A stretch of 64,000 bases of DNA from Pseudohalocynthiibacter aestuariivivens (GTDB taxonomy: Bacteria; Pseudomonadota; Alphaproteobacteria; Rhodobacterales; Rhodobacteraceae): positions 3,410,001 to 3,474,000 of the forward strand of contig NZ_CP049037.1 in assembly GCF_011040495.1 (NCBI RefSeq). Direction: 5' to 3'. The notes below the pieces were generated by a model. That model was given only the letters and a program-made list of their open reading frames with translations, had not been told where the DNA came from and ran no database searches. The number at the start of each line of letters is the position of its first letter. The stretch's first letter is position 1. Position numbers and translations under genes: made by a program. This document shows, piece by piece, positions 51,632-61,443 of the stretch.

Positions 51632-52948
51632 ATGGCTGATCTGTTTGATACCGGCGCGGCCACCCCGGCGACTGGTGGTCGGGACGCGCCACGCCCGCTG
51701 GCTGACCGACTGCGCCCGCAATCCTTGGGCGAAGTGATCGGTCAGGGGCAGGTTCTGGGCGACGATGCGCCATTGGGTGTGATGCTGGCCTCCGGCAGCC
51801 TCGGTTCGCTGATCTTCTGGGGGCCGCCGGGCGTGGGCAAGACGACCATTGCCCGTCTGCTGGCAGATGAAACTGATCTGCATTTCATCCAGATCAGTGC
51901 AATTTTCACAGGTGTCCCTGACCTGAAAAAGGTGTTTGAGGCCGCCAAGCACCGGCGCGCAAACGGGCAGGGGACGTTGCTGTTCGTGGATGAAATCCAC
52001 CGCTTTAACAAGGCACAGCAGGACGGGTTTCTGCCGCACATGGAGGATGGCACCATCCTGTTGGTGGGGGCCACTACCGAGAATCCCAGTTTTGAATTGA
52101 ACGCGGCGTTGTTGAGTCGATCGCAGGTTCTGGTGCTGACCCGGCTGGATCTGGGTGATCTGGAACGGCTGGCGCAACGGGCGGAAAAGGAGCTGGGGCG
52201 CGCATTGCCGCTTGATGGTGCGGCGCGCGAAGCCCTGCTGGAGATGGCCGACGGTGACGGGCGCGCGCTGCTGAACCTGATCGAACAGGTGGCGGCGTGG
52301 AAGGTGGATGGCAAGCTGACCACCGACGCGCTCAGCACGCGGCTGATGCGCCGGGCGGCAAAATACGACAAATCAGGGGATGAACACTATAACCTGATCT
52401 CGGCGTTGCATAAATCCGTACGTGGTTCTGACCCTGATGCGGCACTTTATTGGCTGGCGCGTATGCTGACAGGGGGGGAAGACCCGCGCTATCTGGCGCG
52501 GCGCATCACACGCATGGCCGTCGAGGATATCGGTCTGGCAGACACCCATGCGCATCGCGTCTGTCTCGACGCATGGGAAACCTATGAACGTCTGGGCAGC
52601 CCGGAGGGCGAATTGGCACTGGCGCAGGCGGTGACATATCTGGCCCTCGCACCGAAATCGAACGCCGCCTACATGGGGTACAAAGCAGCAATGCGCGCTG
52701 CTAAACAGACCGGGTCAGAACCACCGCCCAAGCATATCCTGAACGCGCCCACGAAGCTGATGAAGGACGAAGGCTATGGTGCGGATTATGCCTATGACCA
52801 TGACGCCGAGGATGGGTTTTCGGGACAGAACTATTTCCCTGACGGCATGAAGCGACCGGTTCTCTATCAACCGGTCGAGCGGGGGTTCGAGCGCGAATTG
52901 AAAAAGCGGATCGATTACTTCTCAAAGCTGCGGCTGCGTCGGGATTGA
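51632..52948 (+). CDS. rarA: Replication-associated recombination protein RarA (MgsA)
   Basis: A 438-residue AAA+ ATPase acting at stalled replication forks with SSB. Walker A GPPGVGKTT (about residue 66), Walker B LLFVDEIHRFN, sensor 1 ATTENPSFELN, then the tetramerisation domain with LISALHKSVRGSDPDAALYW. Length is usual. It follows the protease gene by three bases. Confidence 0.94.
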   Translation: MADLFDTGAATPATGGRDAPRPLADRLRPQSLGEVIGQGQVLGDDAPLGVMLASGSLGSLIFWGPPGVGKTTIARLLADETDLHFIQISAIFTGVPDLKKVFEAAKHRRANGQGTLLFVDEIHRFNKAQQDGFLPHMEDGTILLVGATTENPSFELNAALLSRSQVLVLTRLDLGDLERLAQRAEKELGRALPLDGAAREALLEMADGDGRALLNLIEQVAAWKVDGKLTTDALSTRLMRRAAKYDKSGDEHYNLISALHKSVRGSDPDAALYWLARMLTGGEDPRYLARRITRMAVEDIGLADTHAHRVCLDAWETYERLGSPEGELALAQAVTYLALAPKSNAAYMGYKAAMRAAKQTGSEPPPKHILNAPTKLMKDEGYGADYAYDHDAEDGFSGQNYFPDGMKRPVLYQPVERGFERELKKRIDYFSKLRLRRD

Positions 52949-53203
52949 CTTTGGGCGCGACGGCCCATTGCTGTGCGCAAAGGTGATAATCCGCCCGTTC
53001 CGCAAGCTATTGATTTTAATTTGCTAAATTGGAAAGTTTTCGGAGAGGGCTGGAACCTTTGGTCATTTCATGTTCTCATTACGCCTGCCTGACCGCGCGT
53101 GCCGCGTCACTCTAAAACGTATCGAAGGTACGAAATTGTAAAGAGCGGTCTGGAAAAGAGTCCTATGCGACTGATTGCAACTCTGGATTTCTAAGGAAAC
53201 ACC

Positions 53204-54814
53204 ATGACCAAAATCAAAAACCAGATCATGATGGATCGGTTGGCCAGCGCCGCCCGATCCGGCGAGATCTCTCGTAGATCGTTCATGCATTATTCAGCGG
53301 CCGCAGGTGTGACCGCGTCGGCGGCCACCGGGCTGTGGACCAATGCGGCCAGCGCGGCCCCCAAAAAAGGCGGCACGTTCCGCTTTGGTGTGCATGACGG
53401 GAACACATCGGACACGCACGATCCGGGCACCTATGTCAGCCGCCAACAGATCTACCTCGCACACCAGTATCGCAGCTATCTAACGATGATTAACCCTGAT
53501 GGTACGCTTGGTTCTGACCTTGCGACCGGCTGGGAGGCCAACGAAGATGCGTCGGTCTGGACGTTCGAGATCAACCCCAACGCGTCATTCCACAGTGGCA
53601 AGGCTGTGACCGCGCAGGACGTAAAGGATTCGCTCAATCACCACCGTGGTGATGCGTCGACCTCTGCGGCCAAGGCACTGCTGACGGCAGTCACGGACAT
53701 CAAAACCGAGGGCGACCATACGGTTGTGATTTCGCTCGAGCAGGGTATCGCGGATATTCCGTGGCTGATGACCGACTATCACTTTGCGATTTGCCCATCG
53801 AATGGCGAAGGTGGGATTAACTGGCAATCCGGCGACGGCTCTGGCCCGTACAAGATCGATTCCGGTGAATGGGGGACCCAGTGGGACCTGACGCGACATG
53901 AGGGATGGCATCTGGAAGGCGCCTATTTCGACAAGATTTTCATGATCGTGCTGAACGATCCCAACGCACGGCAGACTGCGTTGGTGACGGGCGATGTCGA
54001 CGCGGTATCGTTGGTCGATCTCAAGACCAAGGCGCTGCTTGCGCGTAACAAGGACATTGTTCTGGAGAGTGTGCCATCGGCCGCCGCCATCACCATGCCC
54101 ATGTTCTGCGACACTACGCCGTTCGATGACGTGAATGTGCGCAACGCGCTCAAGATGTCGATGGACCGTGATGATATCATTGAAAAGATCGCGTTCGGCG
54201 AGGCGACGAAAGGCAATGATTTCCACCATTCGCCTGCCATGCCTTACTGGCCCGATGATATCGAGCAGCGTGAATATGATCCGGATCAGGCCAAGTCGCT
54301 GTTGAAGAAGGCGGGTGCCGAAAATATTTCGGTCAGCATTCATACGGCCGATTCAGTGTTCTCCGGTGCGGTCGATATGTGTGTGCTTTACTCTGAACAT
54401 GCTAAAAAGGCCGGCATCAACGTCAAAGTCGTGCGCGAGCCGAACGATGGCTATTATTCGGATGTCTGGCTGAAGAAATCCTTTACGGCAGTCAGTTGGG
54501 GCGCGCGTCCTACACCAGATGTGATGTACAGTCTGGCGTACAAATCGGATGCGGCCTGGAACGAAAGCCGTTGGCAGAACGAGGCGTTCAACGAACTGCT
54601 GCTCAAGGCAAAGGCCGAACTGAATGACGAACGGCGTGCCGAGATGTATCGCGACATGGCGATTCTGGCGCGGGACGATGGTGGTACTTTGATCCCGTTC
54701 TTCAACAACTTCGTCTATGCGCGTCGCAGCAATGTCATGCGCGGTGACGATCTGGCGGCCAGCTGGGAATTGGATGGCGCTCGCGCACCCAGCCGCTGGT
54801 GGTTCGCCAGCTGA
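53204..54814 (+). CDS. ABC importer substrate-binding protein (family 5), copy A
   Basis: A 536-residue periplasmic binding protein of the dipeptide/oligopeptide/nickel class. The N-terminal SRRSFM (23-28) followed by a hydrophobic region is a Tat export signal, which suggests folding before export. Conserved family landmarks are SFHSGKAVTAQDVKDSLNHH and the GSGPYKI segment. A strong paralog follows at 55059. The ligand is unknown. Upstream is 255 bases of AT-rich sequence where a promoter is expected. Confidence 0.9.
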   Translation: MTKIKNQIMMDRLASAARSGEISRRSFMHYSAAAGVTASAATGLWTNAASAAPKKGGTFRFGVHDGNTSDTHDPGTYVSRQQIYLAHQYRSYLTMINPDGTLGSDLATGWEANEDASVWTFEINPNASFHSGKAVTAQDVKDSLNHHRGDASTSAAKALLTAVTDIKTEGDHTVVISLEQGIADIPWLMTDYHFAICPSNGEGGINWQSGDGSGPYKIDSGEWGTQWDLTRHEGWHLEGAYFDKIFMIVLNDPNARQTALVTGDVDAVSLVDLKTKALLARNKDIVLESVPSAAAITMPMFCDTTPFDDVNVRNALKMSMDRDDIIEKIAFGEATKGNDFHHSPAMPYWPDDIEQREYDPDQAKSLLKKAGAENISVSIHTADSVFSGAVDMCVLYSEHAKKAGINVKVVREPNDGYYSDVWLKKSFTAVSWGARPTPDVMYSLAYKSDAAWNESRWQNEAFNELLLKAKAELNDERRAEMYRDMAILARDDGGTLIPFFNNFVYARRSNVMRGDDLAASWELDGARAPSRWWFAS

Positions 54815-54829
54815 CGCGTGTGCAGAAAA

Positions 54830-54870
54830 AACGAAATGCATTCACCCGTTTAGGGAGGGTGCATTTCGTT
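54830..54870 (+). promoter_or_regulatory. Hairpin between the two binding-protein genes
   Basis: Perfect 11-bp stem AACGAAATGCA (54830-54840) / TGCATTTCGTT (54860-54870). No T tract, so likely a 3' stabiliser of the first transcript rather than a full stop. Confidence 0.6.
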
Positions 54871-55058
54871 ATTGAGACCAGAAAAATCCGTTTCAACCGA
54901 CAAAAGGCTGGATGCAGGCCATAATTCGTGTTTTGTTTCCATCATGTCGCATTCATGCTGTCCGCATTGCCGAAGCCAGATGACACTTACCCAGAGACTT
55001 CCTCAACGAGGCGGCTCATGTGACACAATGATCATAAAAAAATACTCAGGGAGATAAC

Positions 55059-56669
55059 ATGACAAAGGTCAAAGACCAGATAATGATCGATCGATTGGCG
55101 GACGCTGCGCGCACGGGCAGCATTTCGCGCCGGTCGTTTATGAACTATTCCATGGCCGCCGGCATGACCGCGACTGCGGCGACCGGCCTGTGGGCAACAA
55201 AAGCCAAAGCAGCGCCAACGCGCGGTGGTACATGGCGCTTGGGCGCGCATGACGGGAACACCGGCGACACACATGATCCGGGCACGTATGTGACCTTCTC
55301 GATGATTCAGGTCGCGCACACATTCCGCGCCTACCTAACGCTAATCGAATCCGATGGCTCGCTTGGCCCCGACGTGGCGAGCGAATGGTCGGCGTCGGAC
55401 GATGCGACAGAATGGACGTTCAAGCTGAACGACAAGGCGACGTTCCACAACAAGGGCAAAGTCACCGTGAACGACGTGATAGCGTCGCTGAACCACCACC
55501 GTGGTGATGCGTCGACCTCGGCGGCCAAGGCATTGCTGACGGACGTAGAGGATATCGTCGACAACGGCGATCATTCACTTACCATCAAGCTGGGTAGCGG
55601 CAACGCCGACCTGCCATGGCTGATGACCGACTATCACCTTGCGATCTGCCCGGCCAATGACGATGGCAGCATCGACTGGAAGTCGGGCGATGGTTGCGGC
55701 CCCTACAAGCTGACCAACCACCAGTTTGGTGTGCAGTACAGCTTTGTGCGGCATGATGACTGGCACTTGGAAGGCGGATATTTTGACGCGGTTGAAGTCA
55801 CCGTTCTGAACGATCCGAACGCGCGTCAAACCGCGCTTGTTACCGGGGACGTCGATTCGATCACGCAGCTCGAACTCAAGACTCTGGCGTTGCTACAGCG
55901 TGATCCCAACATCGAGATCGACAATGTGCCCTCGGCAGCGGCGATCACCATGCCGATGCTGACGGATGTGGCGCCGTTCGATAATCCGGATGTGCGTAAC
56001 GCGCTGAAGATGTCGATCAACCGTGAAGAGATTATCGAGAAGATCACCTTTAACACGGCGACGATTGGCAACGATTTCCACCATTCGCCGGCGATGCCTT
56101 ATTGGCCCGAGAACATCGAACAGCGGGGATATGATCCGGATCAGGCCAAATCGCTTCTGAAGAAGGCTGGCATGGAGAACCTCAGCGTCTCTATCGACGT
56201 GGCTGACTCCGTATTTTCGGGTGCGGTCGACCTGTGTGTTCTTTACTCCGAGCACGCCAAGGCGTCGGGCATCGATCTAAAGGTGAACCGGGTGCCAAGC
56301 GACGGATACTATTCCGACGTCTGGTTGAAGAAGCCTTGGTGCTGCGTCCAGTGGGGCGCGCGTCCGACCCCGGACGTGATGTACAGCCTCGCCTATAAGG
56401 ACGATGCAGCCTGGAACGAAAGCCGCTGGCAGAACGAACGCTTTAACGAGCTTCTGTTGATGGCCAAGTCCGAGCTGGATGATCCAAAACGTGCCGAGAT
56501 GTACGCCGAAATGGCGCAGCTCGCCCGTGATGATGGCGGCACGGTGATCCCGTTCTTCCCGAACTTTGTTTATGCGCGGCGCAAGAACGTCCAGCATGGC
56601 GAGAACCTTGCACCAAGCTGGCAGATGGATGGCGCCCGTGCCGCCAGCCGCTGGTGGTTCGAGGGATAA
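55059..56669 (+). CDS. ABC importer substrate-binding protein (family 5), copy B
   Basis: A 536-residue paralog of copy A, the same length and co-linear, with Tat motif SRRSFM (23-28) and matching landmarks (NALKMSINREEIIEKITF, HHSPAMPYWPENIEQR). Differences cluster outside the conserved core, so ligand range may differ. GGGAGATA precedes the ATG. It is followed by a hairpin and the permeases. Confidence 0.9.
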   Translation: MTKVKDQIMIDRLADAARTGSISRRSFMNYSMAAGMTATAATGLWATKAKAAPTRGGTWRLGAHDGNTGDTHDPGTYVTFSMIQVAHTFRAYLTLIESDGSLGPDVASEWSASDDATEWTFKLNDKATFHNKGKVTVNDVIASLNHHRGDASTSAAKALLTDVEDIVDNGDHSLTIKLGSGNADLPWLMTDYHLAICPANDDGSIDWKSGDGCGPYKLTNHQFGVQYSFVRHDDWHLEGGYFDAVEVTVLNDPNARQTALVTGDVDSITQLELKTLALLQRDPNIEIDNVPSAAAITMPMLTDVAPFDNPDVRNALKMSINREEIIEKITFNTATIGNDFHHSPAMPYWPENIEQRGYDPDQAKSLLKKAGMENLSVSIDVADSVFSGAVDLCVLYSEHAKASGIDLKVNRVPSDGYYSDVWLKKPWCCVQWGARPTPDVMYSLAYKDDAAWNESRWQNERFNELLLMAKSELDDPKRAEMYAEMAQLARDDGGTVIPFFPNFVYARRKNVQHGENLAPSWQMDGARAASRWWFEG

Positions 56670-56681
56670 GTCACGAAATGA

Positions 56682-56707
56682 CCCGGCGCGCGAATGCGCG
56701 CCGGGTT
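56682..56707 (+). promoter_or_regulatory. Hairpin between binding protein and permeases
   Basis: Perfect 11-bp stem ACCCGGCGCGC/GCGCGCCGGGT, GAAT loop, then only TTC. Suited to partial termination, giving more binding protein than permease. Confidence 0.65.
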
Positions 56708-56871
56708 TCAACTGTTCTGGCCGGACGATCGTGCCTTGCCGGAACCACTAGCAAAGCCATGCATGCGCCGGACCAGTTCTGGCATGAAAGCGCGGCGTCA
56801 AAATCTGTTAGGCTGAGCGTCTGAATTCCGGGGGACTCCGGAAACGCTGGCACCAACAGCAGGAGGGACAA

Positions 56872-57828
56872 ATGGGAGACATACTGGGGCTCGTTTCAAA
56901 ACGGCTCGGTCTGGGGCTGATCATTCTATTGGTGATTTCAGTCATAATTTTCTTCATGGTCGAATTGTTACCCGGCGATATCGCCGAAGCGGTTCTGGGC
57001 CAGGGTGCAACCGAAGAGAACCTGGCCGCAATGCGCGAACAGATGGGGCTGAACAAGCCAGCCATCGTGCGTTATCTGGAGTGGCTGTCAGGCGCTGTCA
57101 TGTTCGATTTCGGCAGTTCCATCGTGACACAGGAACCAGTGATAAGCGTCATTGGCGCACGGTTTATGAATACGCTGTTCCTTGCCGCCTACGCGGCCGT
57201 GATCGCGGTTCCTTTCGCAATCATACTGGGCGTGATCGTCGCGCTGCTGCGCAACTCGATCTTTGACCGGGTCGCCAACGTGCTGACGCTGACCTCGATT
57301 TCCAGCCCCGAGTTCTTTCTGGGTTATATCCTGATCCTCTACTTCTCTGTCAAATGGGGCATGTTCCCCGCGATCGCGAGCCTGAGCGACGGGATGAGTT
57401 TCGGCCAACTGCTAGAGCGGACCTTCCTGCCCGCGCTGACATTGGTTCTGGTTGTTGTCGCGCATATGATGCGGATGACACGAGCCGCGATCATCAACCT
57501 GCTTGCCTCGCCCTATATCGAGATGGCGCGGCTGAAAGGTGCCCCGCCGTGGAAAGTGATCGTCAAGCACGCGCTGCCCAATGCGTGGGCGCCGATCATC
57601 AACGTGGTTGCACTGAACCTTGCCTACCTGATCACAGGTGTCGTCCTTGTCGAGGTGGTGTTTGTCTACCCCGGTGTCGGTCAGGCGCTGGTTGATGCGG
57701 TCAGCAAACGCGACTTCCCGGTAGTACAGGCCTGCTGCCTGATTTTCGCCGCGACCTTCATCCTGCTCAATCTGGCAGCCGATGTTGGCGCAATCCTGAC
57801 AAACCCGCGTTTGCGGCATCCGAAGTAA
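56872..57828 (+). CDS. ABC importer permease (DppB-type)
   Basis: A 318-residue inner-membrane permease with about six transmembrane helices. The binding-protein-dependent loop is visible as EMARLKGAPPWKVIVKHALP (EAA motif), and LVEVVFVYPGVGQALVDAV is typical of DppB relatives. AGGAGGG precedes the ATG. Twelve bases to the second permease. Confidence 0.92.
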   Translation: MGDILGLVSKRLGLGLIILLVISVIIFFMVELLPGDIAEAVLGQGATEENLAAMREQMGLNKPAIVRYLEWLSGAVMFDFGSSIVTQEPVISVIGARFMNTLFLAAYAAVIAVPFAIILGVIVALLRNSIFDRVANVLTLTSISSPEFFLGYILILYFSVKWGMFPAIASLSDGMSFGQLLERTFLPALTLVLVVVAHMMRMTRAAIINLLASPYIEMARLKGAPPWKVIVKHALPNAWAPIINVVALNLAYLITGVVLVEVVFVYPGVGQALVDAVSKRDFPVVQACCLIFAATFILLNLAADVGAILTNPRLRHPK

Positions 57829-57840
57829 GGGAGCAGATAC

Positions 57841-58902
57841 ATGAGCTTTTTTGTAATCGGCTACTATTCCATGCTGCTGGCGGCGTCTTGCCTTGCGGCG
57901 TATTTCAACAAACGGTCAGTCTTCTTGCTGGTGTTCTCGCTGACCCTCGTGTCCTTTGTTGTGGGCATTATCGGGGGACCGGGTGCTTTGCGGGCGATCG
58001 CGACCTGTGCGGGCATACTGGCGCTGGCGGCGATGGTTTCCTACGCCTTCCGCGAATTCCTGATCATGCTGGCGGGCACCGAGACAGCCAAGGAGCTGCG
58101 CACCGCGCCGCTCACGGCGGCCTTCGGGATGTTTGTCATCTTCACCTACGCGATTGCGGGCATCTTTGCTCCTGTCATCGCCCCCTACGGCGAAGCAGAG
58201 GTGATCAGTTCGGCCTTTGCGCCGGCGGATGAGAACATGCTGCTGGGGGCGGACCAACTGGGCCGCGATATGTTCAGCCGCCTTGTCTATGGCACACGCA
58301 ACTCGGTCGGCCTTGCGCTGACGGCGACCTGTGCGGCGTTTATCATGGGCGCGGGCGCTGGATTGCTGGCTGCGACCAAAGGGGGCTGGTTCGACCAGTT
58401 CATGGGGCGTTTCGCGGATGTGATCATGTCGATCCCGTCGCTGATCTTTGCGCTGCTGATGCTGTCGATCTTTGGCCCGTCGATGCCTGTGATCATCATC
58501 GCCGTGTCAATTATCTATGCGCCGCGCGTCTTCCGTCTGACGCGGGCGGTGGCGGGTAACGTCGTGGTGATGGACTATATCGAGGCCGCTAAGCTGCGCG
58601 GCGAAGGCACCGGATACCTGATCCGACGCGAGATCCTGCCCAACTCGACCGCGCCTCTGATTGCCGAGTTCGGTCTGGAATTCTGCTTCGTCTTCCTGCT
58701 GGTGGCTGGCCTGTCGTTCCTTGGGCTTGGTATCCAGCCACCCACAGCGGACTGGGGCTCGATGGTGCGAGAGAACGCGACCCTGATCTCGTTTGGCGAG
58801 ATTACCCCGCTGATCCCGGCGGCGGCCATTGCGCTGCTCACTGTCGCGGTCAACTTCGTGGTGGACTGGATGCTTCACCGTTCTTCCGGTCTGAAGGAGT
58901 AA
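57841..58902 (+). CDS. ABC importer permease (DppC-type) with extra N-terminal helices
   Basis: A 353-residue permease. The DppC core (LLGADQLGRDMFSRLVYGTR, EAA loop EAAKLRGEGTGYLIRREILP) occupies residues ~90-353. The first ~80 residues add roughly three hydrophobic segments before the usual start, longer than classic DppC (about 300 residues). Partner of the preceding permease. Confidence 0.9.
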   Translation: MSFFVIGYYSMLLAASCLAAYFNKRSVFLLVFSLTLVSFVVGIIGGPGALRAIATCAGILALAAMVSYAFREFLIMLAGTETAKELRTAPLTAAFGMFVIFTYAIAGIFAPVIAPYGEAEVISSAFAPADENMLLGADQLGRDMFSRLVYGTRNSVGLALTATCAAFIMGAGAGLLAATKGGWFDQFMGRFADVIMSIPSLIFALLMLSIFGPSMPVIIIAVSIIYAPRVFRLTRAVAGNVVVMDYIEAAKLRGEGTGYLIRREILPNSTAPLIAEFGLEFCFVFLLVAGLSFLGLGIQPPTADWGSMVRENATLISFGEITPLIPAAAIALLTVAVNFVVDWMLHRSSGLKE

Positions 58903-58908
58903 TTCAGA

Positions 58909-60594
58909 ATGGCTAGTGAAAGAGACGTTCTTCTGAAAATCCGGAACCTGAAAATTCAGGGTTATTCGGATGAAACATGGGTCGACATCATCAAAGGTGT
59001 CGATCTGACCCTCCATCGCGGCGAGGTGATGGGCCTAATCGGGGAATCCGGTGCAGGTAAATCGACCATCGGTGCGGCCGCCATGGGCTATGCCCGCGAT
59101 GGTACGCGCATCACCGAGGACAGCTCGATCGAGTTCGACGGGATGGAACTGACCACCGCCACAGAAAGCGAACGGCGCGCCCTGCGGGGCCACCGTATTG
59201 CCTATGTGGCGCAATCAGCGGCAGCCTCGTTCAACCCGGCGCACAAGATTATTGATCAGCACACCGAAGCGCCGCTTCAGTACCGCCTGAAGAAGCGGAT
59301 GGAAGCGCAAGAGGACGCGATGGACCTCTACGAGCGGCTGCGTTTGCCGAACCCCCAAGAGATCGGGTTCCGCTATCCGCACCAAGTGTCGGGTGGGCAG
59401 CTACAGCGGGCAATGACCGCGATGGCCATGTCGTGTCGGCCGGACCTCATCATTTTTGATGAGCCGACCACTGCGCTGGATGTGACCACCCAGATCGAGG
59501 TTCTGGCCGCGATCCGGGATATTGTGGAGCAGTTCAACACTGCCGCGCTCTACATCACGCATGACTTGGCCGTGGTGGCGCAGATGGCCGACACGATCAA
59601 GGTCCTGCTGAAGGGTAACGAAGTCGAGGAAGCACCGACCGAGGAGATGCTGAGCAACCCCAAGGAGGACTATACCAAGTCGCTCTGGGCAGTGCGCAGT
59701 TTTGAGAGCCCGCAACGGTTCCGGCCAAAGGATGCGACGCCGCTGATTTCGGTCAAGAACGTTGATGCGGCCTACGCCTCTGGGCCCAAGATCCTCGATG
59801 ACGTCAGCTTTGACATCTACGAGGGAATGACGGTTGCGGTGGTGGGTGAATCCGGTTCGGGTAAATCGACCACGGCACGGGTGATTACGGGCCTGTTGCC
59901 ACCGCAAAAGGGCGAAGTGCTGTTCAAGGGCACGCCGTTCCCGCCTGATTATCGGCAACGCAACAAAGAGCAACTGCGCCAATGCCAGATGATTTATCAG
60001 ATGGCCGATACCGCGCTGAACCCAAAGGTGCGAATCAGCGAGATCATCGGTCGCCCGGCACAATTTTATTCCGGGCTGAAGGGCGCTGCGCTGAAGGCTC
60101 GGGTAGATGAGTTGCTGGATCTGATCGAGCTTGATCCCTCAAAGTACTACAACCGCTATCCGCCGGAACTGTCGGGTGGGCAAAAACAACGGATCGGGAT
60201 CGCACGGGCCTTGGCCGCCGAGCCGACCTTTATCGTCTGTGATGAGGTCACATCGGCGCTGGACCAACTGGTGGCCGAAGGTATCCTGCGGCTGCTCGAC
60301 CGGCTCCAGAACGAGCTGAACCTAGCGTATATGTTCATCACTCACGATCTGGCGACAGTACGTTCCATCGCCGACGAAGTGATCGTGATGCAGCATGGTA
60401 AAGTGGTAGAGCAAGGGCCGAAAGACGACATGTTCAAACCGCCACACCACCCCTATACCGACCTGCTGCTGAGCTCGGTCCCCGAGATGGACCCGAACTG
60501 GCTGACGACGCTGCTAGAAGAGCGCGGCATCGATAATCTGGGCGATGCGGCTGCGGCCAATATCGACCCGAAAGATAAGAAAATAGTGACTTAA
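58909..60594 (+). CDS. Double ABC ATPase (DppD-DppF fusion type)
   Basis: A 561-residue cytoplasmic protein with two nucleotide-binding domains. NBD1: Walker A GESGAGKST (45-53), signature SGGQLQRAM, Walker B LIIFDEPTT. NBD2: Walker A GESGSGKST (about 313), signature SGGQKQRIGIARAL, Walker B FIVCDEVTSALD. One polypeptide thus supplies both motors, which are separate genes in Dpp/Opp systems. Six bases after the second permease. A terminator follows. Confidence 0.93.
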   Translation: MASERDVLLKIRNLKIQGYSDETWVDIIKGVDLTLHRGEVMGLIGESGAGKSTIGAAAMGYARDGTRITEDSSIEFDGMELTTATESERRALRGHRIAYVAQSAAASFNPAHKIIDQHTEAPLQYRLKKRMEAQEDAMDLYERLRLPNPQEIGFRYPHQVSGGQLQRAMTAMAMSCRPDLIIFDEPTTALDVTTQIEVLAAIRDIVEQFNTAALYITHDLAVVAQMADTIKVLLKGNEVEEAPTEEMLSNPKEDYTKSLWAVRSFESPQRFRPKDATPLISVKNVDAAYASGPKILDDVSFDIYEGMTVAVVGESGSGKSTTARVITGLLPPQKGEVLFKGTPFPPDYRQRNKEQLRQCQMIYQMADTALNPKVRISEIIGRPAQFYSGLKGAALKARVDELLDLIELDPSKYYNRYPPELSGGQKQRIGIARALAAEPTFIVCDEVTSALDQLVAEGILRLLDRLQNELNLAYMFITHDLATVRSIADEVIVMQHGKVVEQGPKDDMFKPPHHPYTDLLLSSVPEMDPNWLTTLLEERGIDNLGDAAAANIDPKDKKIVT

Positions 60595-60603
60595 TAAAGA
60601 GTT

Positions 60604-60675
60604 AGCGCCCCGTTTCACCGGGGCGCTGTTCAAAGAGTTTGGCGGCGCAGAGGAATACCTCTTCGCCGCCTTTTT
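60604..60675 (+). terminator. Terminator pair after the ABC operon
   Basis: First stem AGCGCCCCG/CGGGGCGCT (60604-60627). Second, stronger: GGCGGCG...CGCCGCC (60641-60670) with inner AGAGG/CCTCT, followed by five Ts. Confidence 0.85.
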
Positions 60676-60697
60676 GCTACATTTCAGTCTGCGTGGC

Positions 60698-60817
60698 TCA
60701 GATAATGGCCATCGCAGAAACCACCATCGTCGCCACGATGACCGCATAAACGATCAATACGGCGGGAAATGATGCGCTGTGCGCTCGCAGTTCGCGGTTT
60801 AGTTCTTCTCGTGTCAT
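60698..60817 (-). CDS. Tiny membrane protein (39 aa), tandem copy 2
   Basis: A 39-codon frame, ATG at 60817: MTREELNRELRAHSASF, then one hydrophobic helix to MAII. The charged N-terminus and single helix suggest a one-pass membrane protein. AAGGAT is 8 bases upstream. It matches its neighbour at 60956 over nearly its full length, which supports coding. Unknown function. Confidence 0.65.
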   Translation of the reverse strand: MTREELNRELRAHSASFPAVLIVYAVIVATMVVSAMAII

Positions 60818-60955
60818 GGCGGGATCCTTGGGGAAGGGGAGGGGCTGTGCCCCGGCCAGATCAAAATGGGAAAGCGGCGCATGGAAATCAGCCCATCGCC
60901 GCGGTGTCCGTCATGTCCAAAGGCGGGGTGCGCGACCCCGGGTTTTCGTGTCAGA

Positions 60956-61078
60956 TCAGGCGGTGATCGCCATTGCCGACAGGACAAGGGTTCCAACCAG
61001 AATGCCATAGACGACCAGCACTGCGGGGAAGGTGGCACTATGCATGCGAAGTTCGCGATTCATCTCGTCTCGGGTCAT
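60956..61078 (-). CDS. Tiny membrane protein (40 aa), tandem copy 1
   Basis: A 40-codon frame, ATG at 61078: MTRDEMNRELRMHSATF, followed by a hydrophobic helix ending MAITA. AAGGAGG lies five to six bases upstream, an excellent ribosome binding site. With its neighbour the shared pattern is MTR-D/E-E-x-NRELR-x-HSA-S/T-FPAVL-x-VY. AT-rich sequence upstream (61100-61280) is a likely promoter area. Possibly a subunit accessory or stress protein; nothing confirms this. Confidence 0.7.
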   Translation of the reverse strand: MTRDEMNRELRMHSATFPAVLVVYGILVGTLVLSAMAITA

Positions 61079-61443
61079 GTTTGCCTCCTTGGTTTGGTGC
61101 TAGCGTGAGTAGACTCAAAATAGGCCCTTGATCCCCATCTAGTGAGTTTTTCCCATCTTGCAATCTTAAAATCACGAAAATTTATGCAATGGGTGCATGT
61201 CTGATGGGTGGACGGCGCATATCTATTGCGATCGTCTGTAACCTTCAGATATATAGTGGTAAAATCTAACCTGAAGAATGTGTGGGCTGGCCCCAGTCAA
61301 AGCGTCGACATAACTGCAGGGGCAAAAAGGTCACAATTATAGCTCCTCAGCCGGTCTCGGCTGACCCGCGACACTGTATGACGGTGTACGCGTGCCGGGC
61401 TGAAGCCCGGCCTACGCCGATCACGACCCGTGCGCCGCGCCGA
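61079..61443. other. Intergenic stretch between tiny-protein genes and carB
   Basis: 365 bases. The first ~200 are AT-rich and probably promote the minus-strand tiny genes; a palindromic repeat is at 61392-61415. No gene is seen. Confidence 0.45.
61392..61415. repeat. Dispersed palindromic repeat, single copy
   Basis: GTGCCGGGCTGAAGCCCGGC followed by CTAC, just 3' of carB. Confidence 0.7.
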
